Positions 31,809 through 45,060 of a stretch of 64,000 nt of DNA are shown in pieces. Source of the DNA: Musa acuminata AAA Group (taxonomy: Eukaryota > Streptophyta > Magnoliopsida > Zingiberales > Musaceae). The notes beneath the pieces are model-generated. The model made no database searches. It was not told the DNA's origin and saw nothing but the letters and a program-made list of their open reading frames with translations. Position 1 is the first letter of the stretch. Every line of letters begins with the position of its first letter. The position numbers and the translations under genes are program-made. The DNA is taken from NCBI RefSeq assembly GCF_036884655.1, contig NC_088340.1, forward strand, positions 11,948,501 through 12,012,500, read 5' to 3'.

Positions 31809-32254
31809 TGTTGAATATTAGATTTTAATGATGAAACCAATTGATAGAGTTTATGATCTAATCTGTATTTTGAGTAACGCAGGACTAGCTTTGATCATAA
31901 AGAGATAATTAAACCAGGAAGAATCAATGTTGGGCCAGAGTAGAATATGTCAGAAGATTGGATGTCAAGCTGGAAGATCGGTCAACGTGTCACCAGAAGG
32001 CTTCATGCTATGAGTTCGGGCATTGGGCTTAGAAGAGCGGACATTGCGTCAAGCAGAGCGAAGTTTCGAAGGTCAACATGTCGTTTGGGCAAAAGAGGAT
32101 GATGAGCTAAAGGATTGGACGAAGCACCGATGAACTAATGACATGCTAGACAACATGTGATTAATGTTTTGTAATAATTGTTTAGATCGAAATAGTTTTA
32201 GTTGTAATTGGGTTAGTTTAGAATGTAATTAAGCTGACTCAATTAGGGGCCAGC
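31809..32254 (+). mobile_element. G 5' LTR, first part
   Basis: It starts TGTTGAATATTAGATTTTAATG and matches 50596-51050 and 642-1087. The last five bases CCAGC (32250-32254) pair with CCAAC after D as a target duplication with one change. Confidence 0.88.
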
Positions 32255-33725
32255 TGTTGAATCTTAGATTTTGATGATAAAGTCAATTGTCATTTGTTTA
32301 TCTAATCTATATGTTGAGAAAAGTGTGCAGGATTAACTACGATGGCAGTAAGACATACAGTAGGTGTTATGCTGGAGTCAAGATCAAGATCACATTGGGA
32401 ATCCGAGAGTTCGTCGGAAGTCTGGACATTCGTCAAATATTCTACGGGAACTAGTCGAGAAGTCCAAGAGCTTGCCATAGAAGTTCATCGAAACTTACTA
32501 AGAAGATTGTCGCGAAGTCCAGGAGTTTGCCGGGAGTCCGCCAGAGCATCGCCGAGGGTTCGTTGGATGTTCACCGGAAGTTCGCCGGAAGCACGCCGGA
32601 AGAAGTGATTGACGCACCGGAACACATAATTGTAGTAATCATTTTGTAATTGACGTAGTTAGAGTATAGATTAAGTTACGGTTGGGAGGTAATCCCACTA
32701 ACTTAATTAGGGGCCAACTGGGCCCTTAACAGACCCAAATTGGGCCGAACCGAACAGCTCATTCGGACCTAGAATTCCTGACCGACGGTGGCAACGCTAG
32801 GGCCAACGGTGGCACCGCCCAAGAGATTCGGTCTCCCAAGGATTCTGGGTGGTAGTACCACCCCTTTCAGGCGGTGGTACCACCTAAGCTCGGTCTTCGA
32901 GCACTATCAAGTGGTAGTACCACCCAGACTTAGCGGTAGTACCGCTCAGTGTCCGATGACAAGCGGTAGTACCGCCTAATTATGGCGGTGGTACTACTAG
33001 GACCCCAGAAATCTAGGAATGGACACTTTTAGGCTCCATTTTTAAACTCATTGGGGTCTATAGAAACCTCACCCTTTCCTGCATGAAAGGGTAACGAAAA
33101 ACTTGCTTTAATCTGGAGTCTTTGAGGCCTTAAAGTGTTGAAAAAGCTAGAGTTCTCCTCCTTCTTTCTTCTAAGTGTTGAGATCATTCAAGAGAGGAGT
33201 GAAAACTTGTAAGGGTTGTCTCCTAAGCCCGTCAAAAGGAGAAAAGCTATAAAAGGGTGATTGGCCTTCACTTATTGAACGAAGGCCTCTAGTGGATGTC
33301 GGTGACCTCGTCGAGGGAGGAAGCCAATAGTGGATGTAGGTTACGTTGACCGAACTACTCTAAAATATCGATTTGCATTTACTTTGAGCATCTTTCCTTT
33401 ATAAGCAAACTGCCTCTCCTCCTTACTGTGCTTAACTACGTCTACTTATGCTTCGACGTAAACATTTTTTGAAATCTATTTTACTTATACGAAAGCTTTA
33501 CAAAACTAATGTTTTTCAGTTGTATGATTTGCATTGCTGCAAATCACCTTAGTCTTCTCTTAGTATTTCCCAAAAGGTTTCAAGTTCAACGTTCATCCAA
33601 AAAGATTGAGTTGAAATCACTTTTGTTAAATCGGCCTTAATCATAATAAGTCTTTTAAATCGTAAAAGTTTTCTGCTACACTAATTCACCCCCTCCCCCC
33701 TTAGTGCCGACCCCTGATCCTAACA
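32255..33725 (+). mobile_element. D 5' LTR
   Basis: 1471 bp. Palindromes with GGYGGT/ACCRCC arms at about 32785-33000; TATA-like TATAGAAA near 33058 (changed from TATATAAA in F and the D 3' LTR); terminal CACTAA/TTAGTG hairpin around an interrupted C tract. The 88-aa ORF at 32342-32608 is in repeats. Confidence 0.9.
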
Positions 33726-33740
33726 ATTGGTATCAGAGTG
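33726..33740 (+). other. D primer binding site
   Basis: ATTGGTATCAGAGTG right after TAACA; tRNA-iMet type. Confidence 0.9.
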
Positions 33741-33774
33741 AGGTGCACTATTAGTTGGATTAAAACCCAAGAGA

Positions 33775-35359
33775 GATAGTATTTACCAGAAACCAAGAGG
33801 GTCACTCTATTACACGTCCGCCCATGTTCAATGAGACGGATTACACCTATTGGAAGACTCGAATGAGTATCTTCCTTATTTCCATGGATTTTGAGCTTTA
33901 GAATATTATAGAAAATAGATTTCAAAAGTCTTCTCTTCTAATGATCAATTGAAATGAATTGGAGAAGAAGACTTTCGCTCTAAATGCAAAGGCTATGAAT
34001 GCCTTATTTTATGCACTAGATAAGAACGAGTTCAATCGTGTTTCGATTTGTGAAACTACTTTTAATATTTGGCACACACTCGAAGTGACTCACGAAGGCA
34101 CGAGTAGAGTGAAAGAGTCCAAAATCAACCTTTTGGTACCTTCTTATGAACTATTTCGAATTAAACCGAGTGAGACCATATGAGACATGTACACCCATTT
34201 TACGGATGTCATCAATGGTCTGAAAGGTCTCGGTAAAAGTTTTTCGGATTTTGAGCTTGTTCATAAAATTTTAAGATCCCTTCCAAAGAGTTGGGACCTT
34301 AAAGTCACGGCCATCTAAGAGACCAAAGATTTAAATAACTTTCCTCTTGAAGAATTAATTGGGTCATTAATGACCTACGAAATGGCATGCAAAGCTCATG
34401 AAGAGTAAGAGGACACCCTTCCAAAGAACAGAAAGGATATGACACTTAGAACTCAAGAAGACCACTTGAGAGAAAACTCAAGTGATGAGGACTTTGACGA
34501 TGACTTGGCAATATTAACAAGAAAATTCAAAAAATTTATTAAAAGAAACAAATTTAAAAATGACACTAAAAATAAATTTGAACCCAAGAAACACCAAGTA
34601 ATTTACTACGAATGCAAGAAGCTGGGACACTATAAAAGTGAATGTCCCCAAGCCAAGAAGATAACACCAAAGAAGAAGGCGCTCAAAGCAACATGGGTTG
34701 ACTCAAGTACATCTAAAGAAGCAGAGCCCAATACTGAGCAAGTTGCTCATTATGCACTAATGGCCATTGGAGAGAAGGTAATAAATTTAATTGATGCTGA
34801 TTTATCATTTGATAAATTATTAAATGCTTTCCATGATTTATTTGATGAATGCAAAATAATTAGTAAAAAATATAAATTGTTAAAAAAGGAGCATGATACT
34901 CTTGTTAGTAATTTCGATAAATTAAAAATTAAGCATAATGATAGTTTAGCTCCATGTACGAAATGTCATGATTTAGAAATACTCCAAAAGGAAAACTTGC
35001 TACTCAAGGATACCTTGATGAAATTTGAGGTTGGTAGCAAGTCCTTGAACATGATCCTTACCAATAAGGGTCACATTCATAAAAGAAGTGGAATCGGATT
35101 TGTGAGAAGCTCTCATCAAAATCCAACCACCTTCATTAAAGGCCCTATCTTGTATATTATGTACCAAAATAAATGTAACTTTTGTTGCAAATATGGACAT
35201 AGAGCGTATCATTGTCCATTCAAGAAAGTTAGTCCAAACAAATTGATTTGGGTTCCTAAAGGAACTGTAAAGAACTCCATACAACATGATAAGCAATTTA
35301 GATCGGTTTTTGAGGCACCCAAGATCAAATGGGTACCTAAAAATCATCCCCTTTTGTAG
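33775..35359 (+). pseudogene. gag: D gag (two-knuckle Sirevirus Gag, broken)
   Basis: The ATG seen in A and F is ATA here (33774-33776), so no start remains. Stops occur in the N-terminal third and at TGA near 34183 and TAA near 34317. From 34439 to 35359 the frame is open (306 aa): a knuckle YECKKLGHYKSECP whose first Cys is Tyr, a long Lys/Glu-rich region with likely coiled coil, and a second box CNFCCKYGHRAYHCP that fits CX2CX4HX4C exactly. It ends at TAG 35357-35359, the stop also present in A between Gag and protease. Confidence 0.88.
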
Positions 35360-38351
35360 AAATGTATACCATCACAAGCTAGGAGCAAGAGATGGTACCT
35401 TGATAGTGGATGCTCAAGGCATATGACCGGAGATCCATCTCAATTCTCTAAGCTCACTAGCATAGACGAAGGATATGTCACATTCGGAGACAACAACAAG
35501 GGTAAAATCATTGGCAAAGGAACCATAAGTAACAAATGTAACTTCTTTATTGAAGATGTTTTGTTAGTTGATGGTTTAAAATATAACCTCTTGAGCATTA
35601 GTCAATTATGTGAGAAAAGATATATTGTTAAATTTGAATCTAATACTTGTATTATTGAAAAACCACACAAAAATACATCTATGATTGCATTAAAACAAAA
35701 AAATGTATACACCATTGACATTAATGACCTTTGTAATGAAATGTGTTTTTTGGTTTTGAATAATGAAGCTTGGCTTTGGCATAGGAGATTAGGTCATACT
35801 AGCATGAAACTAATCATCCAAATTTCATCCAAAGAATTTGTAAGAGGAATTTCTCATATCAAGTTCGTTAAAGATAATGTGTGTAATGCTTGTCAATTAG
35901 GAAAACAAATAAAAGTTAGCTTCAAACCTAAGAATCAAATAAGCACCTATAGACCTTTGCAATTAATCCATATGGACTTATTTAGACAAATCTCTACATC
36001 AAGCCTAGGAGGTAGCAAATACACTTTTGTCATTGTAGATGATTATAGTAGATATGCATGGACTTATATCTTGAAACACAAAAGTGAATGCTTTAGATAT
36101 TTCACCAAGTTTTGTAAATTTGTTCAAAATGAAAAGGATTTTATGATTTTATCAATTAGAAGTGAACACGGTGGTGAATTTCAAAACCATGATTTCTAAG
36201 AATTTTGGGAATCTAATAGATACCACAACTTCTCTACTCCAAGAAATTCTCAACAAAATGGAGTAGTAGAAAGAAAGAATAGAAATTTACAAGAACTGAC
36301 AAGAACCATGTTGAATGAACATAGCCTACCCAAATATTTTTGGGCCGAAGCCGTAAACACAGCATGCTATATCATGAATAGAGTTCTAGTAAAACCCTTA
36401 CTCACCAAAACTTCTTATGAGTTGTGGAACAATAAAAAACCCAATGTTTCATATTTTAAAATTTTTGGGTGTAAGTGTTTTATCTTGAATGAAAAAAATG
36501 CCTTAGGAAAATTTGATGCTAAGTCTGATGAAGGAATTTTTCTTGGCTATTCTTCGATTTCTAAAACATTTTGTATCTTTAATAAAAGAACCTTGATTAT
36601 AGAAGAATCCATTCATGTTATTTTTAATGAGATTTTCGAAATTAAGAAAAATGATTTTGATGATAATGTTAACTTTGATACTTTAAATTTAAATGAAACC
36701 CTTTCTTCAACTAGCAACTTGGATGCATCCACTTCTGAAACATTCTTACCTAAGGATTGAAAGTATATAGATGCTCATCCTAAGGAGCTAATCATAGGAG
36801 ACACATCTAAATGGGTTCAAACGCGTTCTCTTAAAAATTTTTATGCCAACGCCGCTTTTCTCTCCCAAATTGAACCTAAATGTATTGATGAAACCATGAA
36901 AGATGATTCATGGATTATCGTAATGCAAGATGAGTTAAATCAATTTGAGAGAAATGAGGTGTGGAAGCTTATTCCTAAGCCAAATGACCATTTAGTTATT
37001 GGTACTAAATGAGTCTTTAGAAACAAGCAAGATGAATCTGGTATCGTGGTTAGAAACAAGGCTAGATTAGTAGCCAAAGGTTTCAACTAAGAAAAATGTA
37101 TTGATTACAAAAAAACCTTCGCTCCTATGGCTCGATTAGATGCCATAAGGATGCTCCTTGCCCATGCTACTAGTAATAATTTTAAGTTGTTTCAAATGGA
37201 TGTTAAAAGTGCTTTTCTTAATGACTTTATTTCCGAAGAAGTTTATGTTGAACAACCTCCCGGATTTGAGAATAATAGTCTCCCTAATCATGTATTAAAA
37301 TTGACTAAAGCTCTCTATGGTTTAAAACAAGCCCCAAGGGCTTGGTATAAGAGACTTAGTTCATTTCTTATCGAAAATAATTTCTCTAAAGGAAAGGTTG
37401 ATACTACATTATTTATCAAAAATTTTGAAAATAATTTTTTTATTATTTAAATTTATGTTGATGATATTATCTTCGATTCCACAAATGAATCTCTTTGTGA
37501 ATCATTTGTTAAGAGTATGTGTCTTGAATTTAAAATGAGTTTGATGGGAGAATTAACCTTCTTTTTGGGCTCAAATTAAACAACTAAGTAATGACATCTT
37601 TATTAGTCAAACAAAATACGTTTTAGATTTGCTAAAAAGGTTTAATATAGATAGCTTAAAAGCTATCAACACTCTTATGAGCACCTCCACTAAGGTAGAA
37701 ATTGACGAAAGTGGAGAAAGCTTTGATCAAAAAGCTTATAGGGGTATGATAGGAAGTCTACTATACCTCACCGCAATAAGACCGGATATCATGTTTAGCG
37801 TAGGTTTTTGTGCTAGGTTTTAATCTAATCCTAAGATATCTCATCTTAAAACAGTTAAGAAGATACTTAGATATCTTAAAGGTACCACAAATCTAGGATT
37901 ATGGTATCCAAAATTCAAGAATTTTGAGCTAATTGCTTATGCTGATGCGGATTTTGCTGGATGTAGACTAGATAGAAAAAGCACATCAAGAACATGTCAA
38001 TTTTTGGGACATGCACTTGTTTCTTGGTCATCCAAGAAACAAAACTCGGTTGTACTATCTACAACTGAAGCTGAGTACATTGCAGCTAGTGCATGTAGTG
38101 CACAAGTTGTATGGATGAAAAACATTTTAGAGGATTATAAGATTCATCTTAAAAATATCCCCATTAAATGTGATAACACAAGTGCAATATGTCTAACAAA
38201 GAATCTCATTCAACACTCTAGAACAAAACATATTGACATTAGGTATCACTTTATACGAGATCATGTCACTAATCATGATGTAATCCTAGAGTTTATTGAT
38301 ACAAAACATCAATTGGCCGATATTTTTATAAAGCCTTTAAGTGAAGAATAA
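35360..38351 (+). pseudogene. pol: D pol (protease-integrase-RT-RNase H, broken)
   Basis: Protease DSGCSRHMTG near 35402; integrase WHRRLGHTS, HMDLFRQIS (G to R change in the usual FGPIS), IRSEHGGEF (catalytic Asp replaced by Glu) and NGVVERKN; TAA near 36197. RT has stops near 36758, 37010 and 37087, then [12 protein letters not shown] and [14 protein letters not shown] near 37447, and IYVDDIIF near 37450. A 1-bp deletion near 37568 and a TAA near 37822 precede RNase H (ADFAGCRLDRKSTS, STTEAEYIAAS). It ends at TAA 38349-38351, slightly before the natural end. Identity to A is high throughout. Confidence 0.9.
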
Positions 38352-39632
38352 TTTGATTTTATTAGAAGAGAATTAGGAATGTTGATTTGTCCAAATGCAT
38401 GAATTTCATAAATTTCATTTTCGGACTTTCTTGATTCTTTGATCACTTAAATTCGGTGCTGAAAATTTTATGATACAAATTTTACATGATGATAAGATTG
38501 TGTGCTTCAATAACATGTTTACTTTGATGTTGGAAATTTTATGCCTATTATACTTTCATGATTGTGATTTGAGAAGTTTTAATCATACATCATATTCTTA
38601 ATCTTTGAATACTACAAAGCACTAATGATTTTACCTTCATGAGTGGGATTGAAAAGCTATGACAAAACATTGTCTGAATGCATGATTTTGTTGCATTTTT
38701 TCTTCTAGACTTAATGTATTTCTTGAATAGAGCTTTCATGAGCCTATGCCATATCGAATTTATTTCATATCCATGCTCCATCACTTAATGATTTTTTATA
38801 TATGAAATTAATTGACAAATGCATCTCTCATGGACTTATCTTTTGTGAATGTTTATTGAGAAATGGATTTAATGTAATATTTCTTTCACATGAATTCCTT
38901 CTTGATGAAGGAAGATTTTTTGAGATAAACACTTGCAAGGATTTAATTTCACATGTATATCTTGATCCTTGTGAAAAATAAAGCAAGATTTTATCATTTC
39001 TAATGAAAAATGAAATGAAACTCTCTTATCGTTTTTAACTTCATGGCTTTTCCTCCTTACTTTCCTCCTTTATGCAAAGTTTTGATGATAAAGAAAAGGA
39101 AAGAAGTAATGAAAGCTATCTTTTTAATGAACTTTTGAATGATACCATGTCATGAATGCTTGAAATATGATTGGTATGATTTTTTATGACACAAATTTTT
39201 ACCACACTTGCATTTATTGTTGAATCTTCTCCTTTTTGTTGATGACAAAGGGGGATAAATATGTGGTAAAATGATGATAGAATGAATTGCTATACACTTG
39301 AAATGTCTGCATTAATGATAAGATATCTAGAGCTCAACTTGTAATTTTACAAATTGATATCTTACCATATGATGAATTGTTATGATTGCTATCCTTCACA
39401 TTTGAAATATAAGACATAAAAATGGATGTCATGCCTTGACATCATTGCTATATCATGATAGGAATCATGATGAGGGTATTGATAAGTTTAAATAAAATTA
39501 ACTTATCAATATGTCTCTTGAATTCAAAGGCTTTGAATTCAAGAATGACTTTTCTCAAGTATGGCATATAGATAGGGGGAGTTAAGGTTAACTTCGTCAT
39601 CAATTGATTGTCATCATCAAAAATGGTGAGAT
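38352..39632 (+). other. D 3' noncoding region
   Basis: About 1.28 kb, AT-rich, no env-like ORF. Internal box TGATGACAAAGGGGGATAAAT near 39239-39259, a hairpin box GGGGGAGTTAAGGTTAAC near 39576-39592, and a decayed terminal PPT AAATGGTGAGAT (39621-39632). Confidence 0.82.
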
Positions 39633-41168
39633 TGTTGAATCTCGGATTTTGATGATGAAGTCAATTGTCATTTGTTTATCTAATCTATATATTGAGAAAA
39701 ATGTGCAGGATTAATTACGATGGCAATAAGACATGCAGCAGGTGTTATGCTGGAGTCAAGATCAAGATCACGTTAGGAGTCCGAGAGTTCCTCGAAAATC
39801 CAGATGTTCATCGGAAGTTCTGCGGGAACTAGACGAGAAGTCCAGGAGCTTGCCATAGAAGCTCATCGGAACTCGCCAAGAAGATCGTTGTGAAGTCCAG
39901 GAGCTTTCCGGGAGTCCGCTAGAGCATTGCTGAGGGTTCGTCGGATATTCGCCGAAAGTTCACCGGAAGCTCACCGGAAGAAGCGATTGACGTACCGGAA
40001 TATAGAATTGTAGTAATCATGTCGTAATTATCATAGTTAGAGTATAAATTAAGTTAGGGTTGGGAGGTAATCCCACTAACTTAATTAGGGGTCAATTGGG
40101 CCCTTAACAGACCAAAATTGGGCCGAATAGAACAGCTCATTCGGACCCAGAATTCCTAGCCGACAGTGGCACCGCTAAGGCCAATGGTGGCACCGCCCAG
40201 GAGACTCGGTCTCCTAGGGATTCTGGGTGATAGTACCACCCTTGTCAAGTGATGGTACCGCCGGCAGTTATTGCTGCCAGTGGTGGTACCGCCCTTGTCA
40301 AGCAGTGGTACCACTTGAGCTCGGTCTTCGAGCGTTGTCAGGTGGTAGTACTGCCCAGACTTAGTGGTAGTACCACTCAGTGTCCGATGACAAGTGGTAG
40401 TACCACCTAGTTATGGCGGTGGTACCGTCAGGACCCCGAAAATCTGGGAATGGACACTTTTAGGCTCCATTTTCAAACTCAGTGGGATCTATATAAACCC
40501 CACCCTTTCCTACATGAAAGGGCAATAAAAAACTTACTTTAATCTTGAGTCTTTGAGGCCTTAAAGTGTTGAAAAAGTTAGAGTTCTCCTCCTTTTTTCT
40601 AAGTGTTGAGATCATTCAAGAGAAGAGTAAAAACTTGTAAGGGTTATCTCCTAAGCTTGTTAAAAGGAGAAAAGCTGTAAAAGGGTGGTTGGCCTTCGAC
40701 TATTGAAGGAAGGCCTCTAGTGGACGCCGGTGACCTCGTCGGAGGAGAAAGCCAATAGTCGATGTAGGTCACATTGACCGAACCACTTAAAATCTTGGTT
40801 TGCATTTACTTTGAGCATCTTTCTTTTATAAGCAAACTGCCTCTCCTCCTTACTGTGCTTAACTACGTCAACTTATGCTTTGACGTAAACATTTTACAAA
40901 ATCAGTTTTACTTGTATGAAAGCTTTATGAAACCAATGTTTTTCAGTTGTGTGATTTGCATTGTTGCAAATCACCTTTGTCTTCTCTTGGTATTTCCCAA
41001 AAGGTTTCAAGTTCAACGTTCATCCAAAAGGATTGAGTTGAAACCACTTTTGTTAAATCAGCCTTAATCGCAATAAGTCTTTTAAATCGTAAAAGTTTTT
41101 CACTGTACTAATTCAACCCCACCCCCCCCCCCCCCCCTCCTCCTTAGTGCTGACCCCTGATCTTAACA
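39633..41168 (+). mobile_element. D 3' LTR
   Basis: 1536 bp. Palindromes at about 40160-40435, TATATAAA at 40490-40497, and a C-rich loop (about 41116-41144) before CCTCCTTAGTGC. It ends CTTAACA, followed by CCAAC. Confidence 0.9.
40490..40497 (+). promoter_or_regulatory. TATA box, D 3' LTR
   Basis: TATATAAA in GGGATCTATATAAACCCC; the same context is in F at 27246-27253. Confidence 0.7.
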
Positions 41169-41173
41169 CCAAC

Positions 41174-42048
41174 TAGGCCCAAAGTGGGGCTATTTTGGGT
41201 CAAGAGAAAGGCCTATTTAGTGACCCAAAAGTTGGGTCAGGCGGTGGCACCGCTAAAGGCTCAATCTCCAAGGTATAGTCTCCGAGACTGTGTCAAGAAA
41301 TAGTATCGCCAAATTGGGCGGTGGTACCACCCAGTGTCAAGTAGTGGTACCACTCAAACATGGTCTTCCAGACTGTGTCAAGCGATAGTACCACCAGACT
41401 AGACGGTGGTACCACCCAGTGTCAGTGCTGCAGGTGATAGTACCACCCAGCACAAGCGGTGGTATCGCTAGGACCCAAGAAAATTGGGATGAGTCCTTTT
41501 TTAGCTTCAATTTTGAAGTCATTTGGGGTCTATAAATACCTAGCTATTCCTATATAGAGTAGCATGAAATTGAGTTGAAAAAGAGGGAAAGAATACTTGA
41601 GAAAAATTGGAAACTCTCTTAGGATTTAGAGTCTCTTCCTCCTAGAGTTAGAAGTATTCTAAGGGAGGAGTGAGGTCTAAAAGAGAGGTTGTAAAGGTTA
41701 TCTCCTAAGCCTATCAAAAGGAGAAAGAGTGTAAAAGGATAGTTGATCTTCACCCATTGAAGAAAGTTCAGTAGTGGAAGTCGGTGGCCTCGAGTGAAGA
41801 GGAATCGAGAGTGGATGTAGGTCACGATAACCAAACCACTATAAATCAGTTTGTATTTCTGTTTTTCTATTTACCTTTCTTGCAAACTACTTTACTTCCT
41901 CATTACTTTAGTTGCACACTCTTATAAATGTTTTCAAAGTTAAACATTTCTGATACGAGCTTTTATCGTACAAAGATTTTCAACTCGATATAATTTTTAC
42001 GTACACACTAATTCACTCCCCCTTCTTAGTACCAACTTGATCCTAACA
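41174..42048 (+). mobile_element. G 5' LTR, second part
   Basis: It continues after the CCAAC duplication with TAGGCCCAAAGTGGGGC. Palindromes with GGTACC centres at about 41235-41475, TATAAATA at 41531-41538, terminal CACTAA/CTTAGT arms with a short C tract. It ends TAACA at 42048. Confidence 0.87.
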
Positions 42049-42063
42049 GTTGGTATCAAAGCC
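42049..42063 (+). other. G primer binding site
   Basis: GTTGGTATCAAAGCC. Element I has the identical variant (59559-59573), with A for the G of CAGAGCC, which supports a common subfamily for G and I. Confidence 0.88.
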
Positions 42064-42099
42064 ACATTTTTTTTTCATTTGGTTTAACACTCAAGAGAA

Positions 42100-43035
42100 A
42101 TGACTCTTTTCGGCTTTCAAGAGGGTCAGTCTATCATTTGTCCTCCTATATTCAATGGGACGGACTACACTTATTGAAAAACTCAGATGCGAGTTTTTTT
42201 TTCTTTCATTGAATCTCAATTTATGGAATATCATTGAAAATGATTTTTAAAAGTCTTCCAATTCAATGAACGAATGGAATGATTTGGAGAAGAAAACTTT
42301 TTCTTTAAATGTAAAAGCTATGAATGCTTTATTTTGCGCCTTAGACAAAAATGAATTTAATCATGTTTCTATTTTCAAAACTACGCATAACATTTGGCAC
42401 ACTCTTGAAATCATATACTAATGCACTAGTAGAGTTAAAGATTCGAAAATTAATCTTTTGATGCATGATTTTAAATTGTTTCGTATGAAGCCAAGCAAAA
42501 TTATTGTTGACATGTATACCCGTTTTACATATGTCGTCGTTTAAAAGCTCTTGGCAAATGTTTTTCAGATCTTGAACTTGTTAATAAAGTTTTACAATCT
42601 CTTTCTAAAAATTTGGATTCAAATGTAACTGCAACACAAGAGGCAAAAGACTTAAACAAGTTTTCAATTGAAGAATTTATCAGGTCTTTAACGACCTATG
42701 AAATGAGTTGTATGGCACAAAATGAACATGAAAACTACCTTCCAAAGAATAGGATGGATTTGGCACTTCGAACAATAGAATACCACTTGAGCGATAACTC
42801 AAGTGATGATGATGATGACTTTAAACTTCTCACTATAAAATTTAAAAAGTTCATAAAACAAGAATCAAATAATAAAAATGAACTTAAAAAGAAGAGGTTG
42901 CCAAAGAAGAAAAAGGCACTTAAGACAACTTGGGACGAAACGAGTGCATCCGAAGATGAGGAGCAAACCGATGAAGATGAAGTGACGAACTTCGCTTTGG
43001 TGGCTCATGAGGTAAATGACTCACCTGAAACTCCT
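42100..43035 (+). pseudogene. gag: G gag, knuckle-less (broken, interrupted by L)
   Basis: ATG at 42100 (MTLFGFQEG). TGG to TGA in TYWK and further stops damage the first half; the frame from 42613 to 43041 is open. The order is capsid-type sequence (EEFIRSLTTYEM), an acidic SDNSSDDDDD run, then KFIKQESNNKNELKKK joined directly to PKKKKALKTTWDETSAS. In A the CCHC knuckle lies between these two blocks, so about 20 residues including the knuckle are absent. L is inserted after TCACCTGAAACTCCT. The gag tail resumes at 48714. Confidence 0.85.
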
Positions 43036-43425
43036 TGTTAGGACTCTAGCTAGGAGAGTCATAATTGAAAGGAGCATTCATATAAAACCTACCTAGCCGA
43101 CCCCTATTAAAGAGGTGAAGAGGCTGGCTAAGGATAGGATTAGTTTGGAGGTTGCTTCTTAGAGAAGCATTAGGAGTTGGTTAGAAGTATGAGTCCTATT
43201 AAGTGTCTTAAGTAGGAGTCCTAATTGAGTAGGAGTCCTATTAGGAGTTAGGGTTTAGAAGCCCTATAAATAGTCATGTATTCATCCTCTTTTGATAAGA
43301 AATAAATGAATCTTTTTAGCAGCCTTTGAGCAGCAACCTAGAGGAAGGAACCCTTATAGAGTTCCAAGGAGGCCGATCCCTTAAAGAGATCAACCCCAAG
43401 CTTAGAATCTACTAAGATTCTAACA
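43036..43425 (+). mobile_element. L 5' LTR
   Basis: It starts TGTTAGGACTCTAGC and ends TTCTAACA. TATAAATA at 43265-43272. The 3' LTR copy is shorter because it lacks a repeat of the GGAGTCCTA type near 43200-43240. Confidence 0.9.
43265..43272 (+). promoter_or_regulatory. TATA box, L 5' LTR
   Basis: TATAAATA in GCCCTATAAATAGTCATG, repeated in the 3' LTR at 48547-48554. Confidence 0.75.
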
Positions 43426-43969
43426 CTTGGTATCAGAGCAACATTCTTGGTGTCTCGCTACCCTTCCACAGCCATCCATTAGCCCTCCATAGCTGCCCAA
43501 AGCAATTCCTACAATTGCTTAAAAGATCATCATCGAATTCCGTCGTCATCTCCACCACCGCGGATCATCGTTTGATCTCCCCATGAATTGTAATAGGTTC
43601 TGGTTTCCTACCTTACTATTGTTGTAATTTAGTTATTCTTATTCAAAAATCTAAAAAAGTTGTTCCTATATTGCTTCATAAACTTTTCGTCGCAAAGTTT
43701 TCATCTCTACAACGAAAAATACACTATAGAATTTCAACCACATAGCATAATTTGTTTGATCTTGCTACTGCATTTTTTTCTATCCAAATCTCTACGAAAT
43801 TTTTACGACAGCTTTGACACTTCCTAACAGCAGATTTTCCTTTAGTTTCGTCAAAAAATTCTTAATATAAACCACTGACCTTTTATGTCCAAGCTGCTAC
43901 ACTTTAGACGTAAAAACCTGCTGCGGTACCTTTCCGTGATCCTCAATTTTTCGAACCTTCCATCACCCC
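43426..43969 (+). other. L PBS and leader
   Basis: CTTGGTATCAGAGCA at 43426-43440 is the PBS, one base off the LTR end. The next ~530 bp are noncoding and lead to the gag start region. Confidence 0.85.
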
Positions 43970-45060
43970 ATGCCATTAACCCTTCAACAAGAAAAAGACA
44001 AGAACATCTTTGATCTACAGGCATATTCTATGCCTTCTCAAGATCCAATTGATGCCAAATTTGAAGCATTGGAATCTTGGATTGAATTGCGGTTTGAATC
44101 GCGCTTAGAGGACAAATTGTGCGCTTTGTTTGCAGAATTCAGAATTAGACAACCGCCGAGTCCAACCAAATTTCAGCAAGGAGAGAGTTTAAAGAGACAT
44201 CCAAAGAAGGAGGAACAACCCTCAGACATGCTTCAGCCATGCATGAGGGTGGACATCCGGCGATGGGAAGAAGGAGACCCGGCGGGGTGGATTTCACGCG
44301 CCGAACATTACTTTTGCTACTATCGAACGTCGGATGATGCTATGGTAAAAATTGCTATCATTTACCTTGAAGGAGATGCTATTCAATGGTACAATTAGTT
44401 GGAATATAATCATGGGGCTCCAACGTGGAATCAATTTAAGAATGCACTGCTGAATCATTTCGGACCTACGGAGTATGAAAATATTGATGGCCAACTCGTA
44501 AAGATTCGACAAACCTTACGATTCAAGAGTACCAAATCAGGTTTGATAAGCTATCCTACCTTACTTATGATTGGACTGAACATCAATTATTAGGAGCAAT
44601 CATCAAAGGACTCAAGCCAAAGATAAAAGGGGAGGTTAAGGCACGACAACCCCGTACCGTGATAGTTACAATTTCTTTCGCACGAATACAAGAAGAATAG
44701 CTCAACCAAGATGCTCAAAGGATGAGAACCTCTCCTAGGCCCACAAGATATAAACCTCCTTCTACTCCCAGTCATCATTTGCTGCCAAAAAAAATTGACA
44801 AGAGAAGAACTATGTGACTGATCATCAAAGGTTCTTTGTTAGCATTGCGATGAGCCGTGGAACCACGATCATCACTGCAAAAGGGGCTGCCTCCTACTGA
44901 TTGAACCTCTTGAATACATGTAGGAGGAGGTCCAGGAGCATGAGGAAGAGATCGTGGATGATGAACAGTGGCCGGTTGATATTACGATGCATGCCCTTGC
45001 CGGTGACGCGAACCCACAAACGATGAAAGTGGGAGGACTTCTGAAGCAACAACCTATCAC
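43970..45060 (+). pseudogene. gag: L gag and start of protease (broken)
   Basis: ATG at 43970. A retrotransposon gag domain reads VDIRRWEEGDPAGWISRAEH, then LEGDAIQWYN, a stop at 44396-44398, and WNQFKNALLNHFGP in the same frame. After about 44530 the frame shifts more than once (YLTYDWTEHQ, KGEVKARQP). A zinc-knuckle-like CDEPWNHDHHC is readable near 44850-44880. The chromovirus Gag layout is clear although no full frame survives. Confidence 0.8.

Larger units (their letters stand above)
32255..41168 (+). mobile_element. Sirevirus D, full-length Ty1-copia element
   Basis: LTRs TGTTGAATCTTAG...CCTAACA (32255-33725) and TGTTGAATCTCGG...CTTAACA (39633-41168); internal gag and pol. TSD CCAGC/CCAAC. 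It is close to A in coding sequence but has no 17-bp repeats and uses GGTGGTACC-type palindromes in U3. Many lesions in both genes and diverged LTRs make it older than A. Confidence 0.92.
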
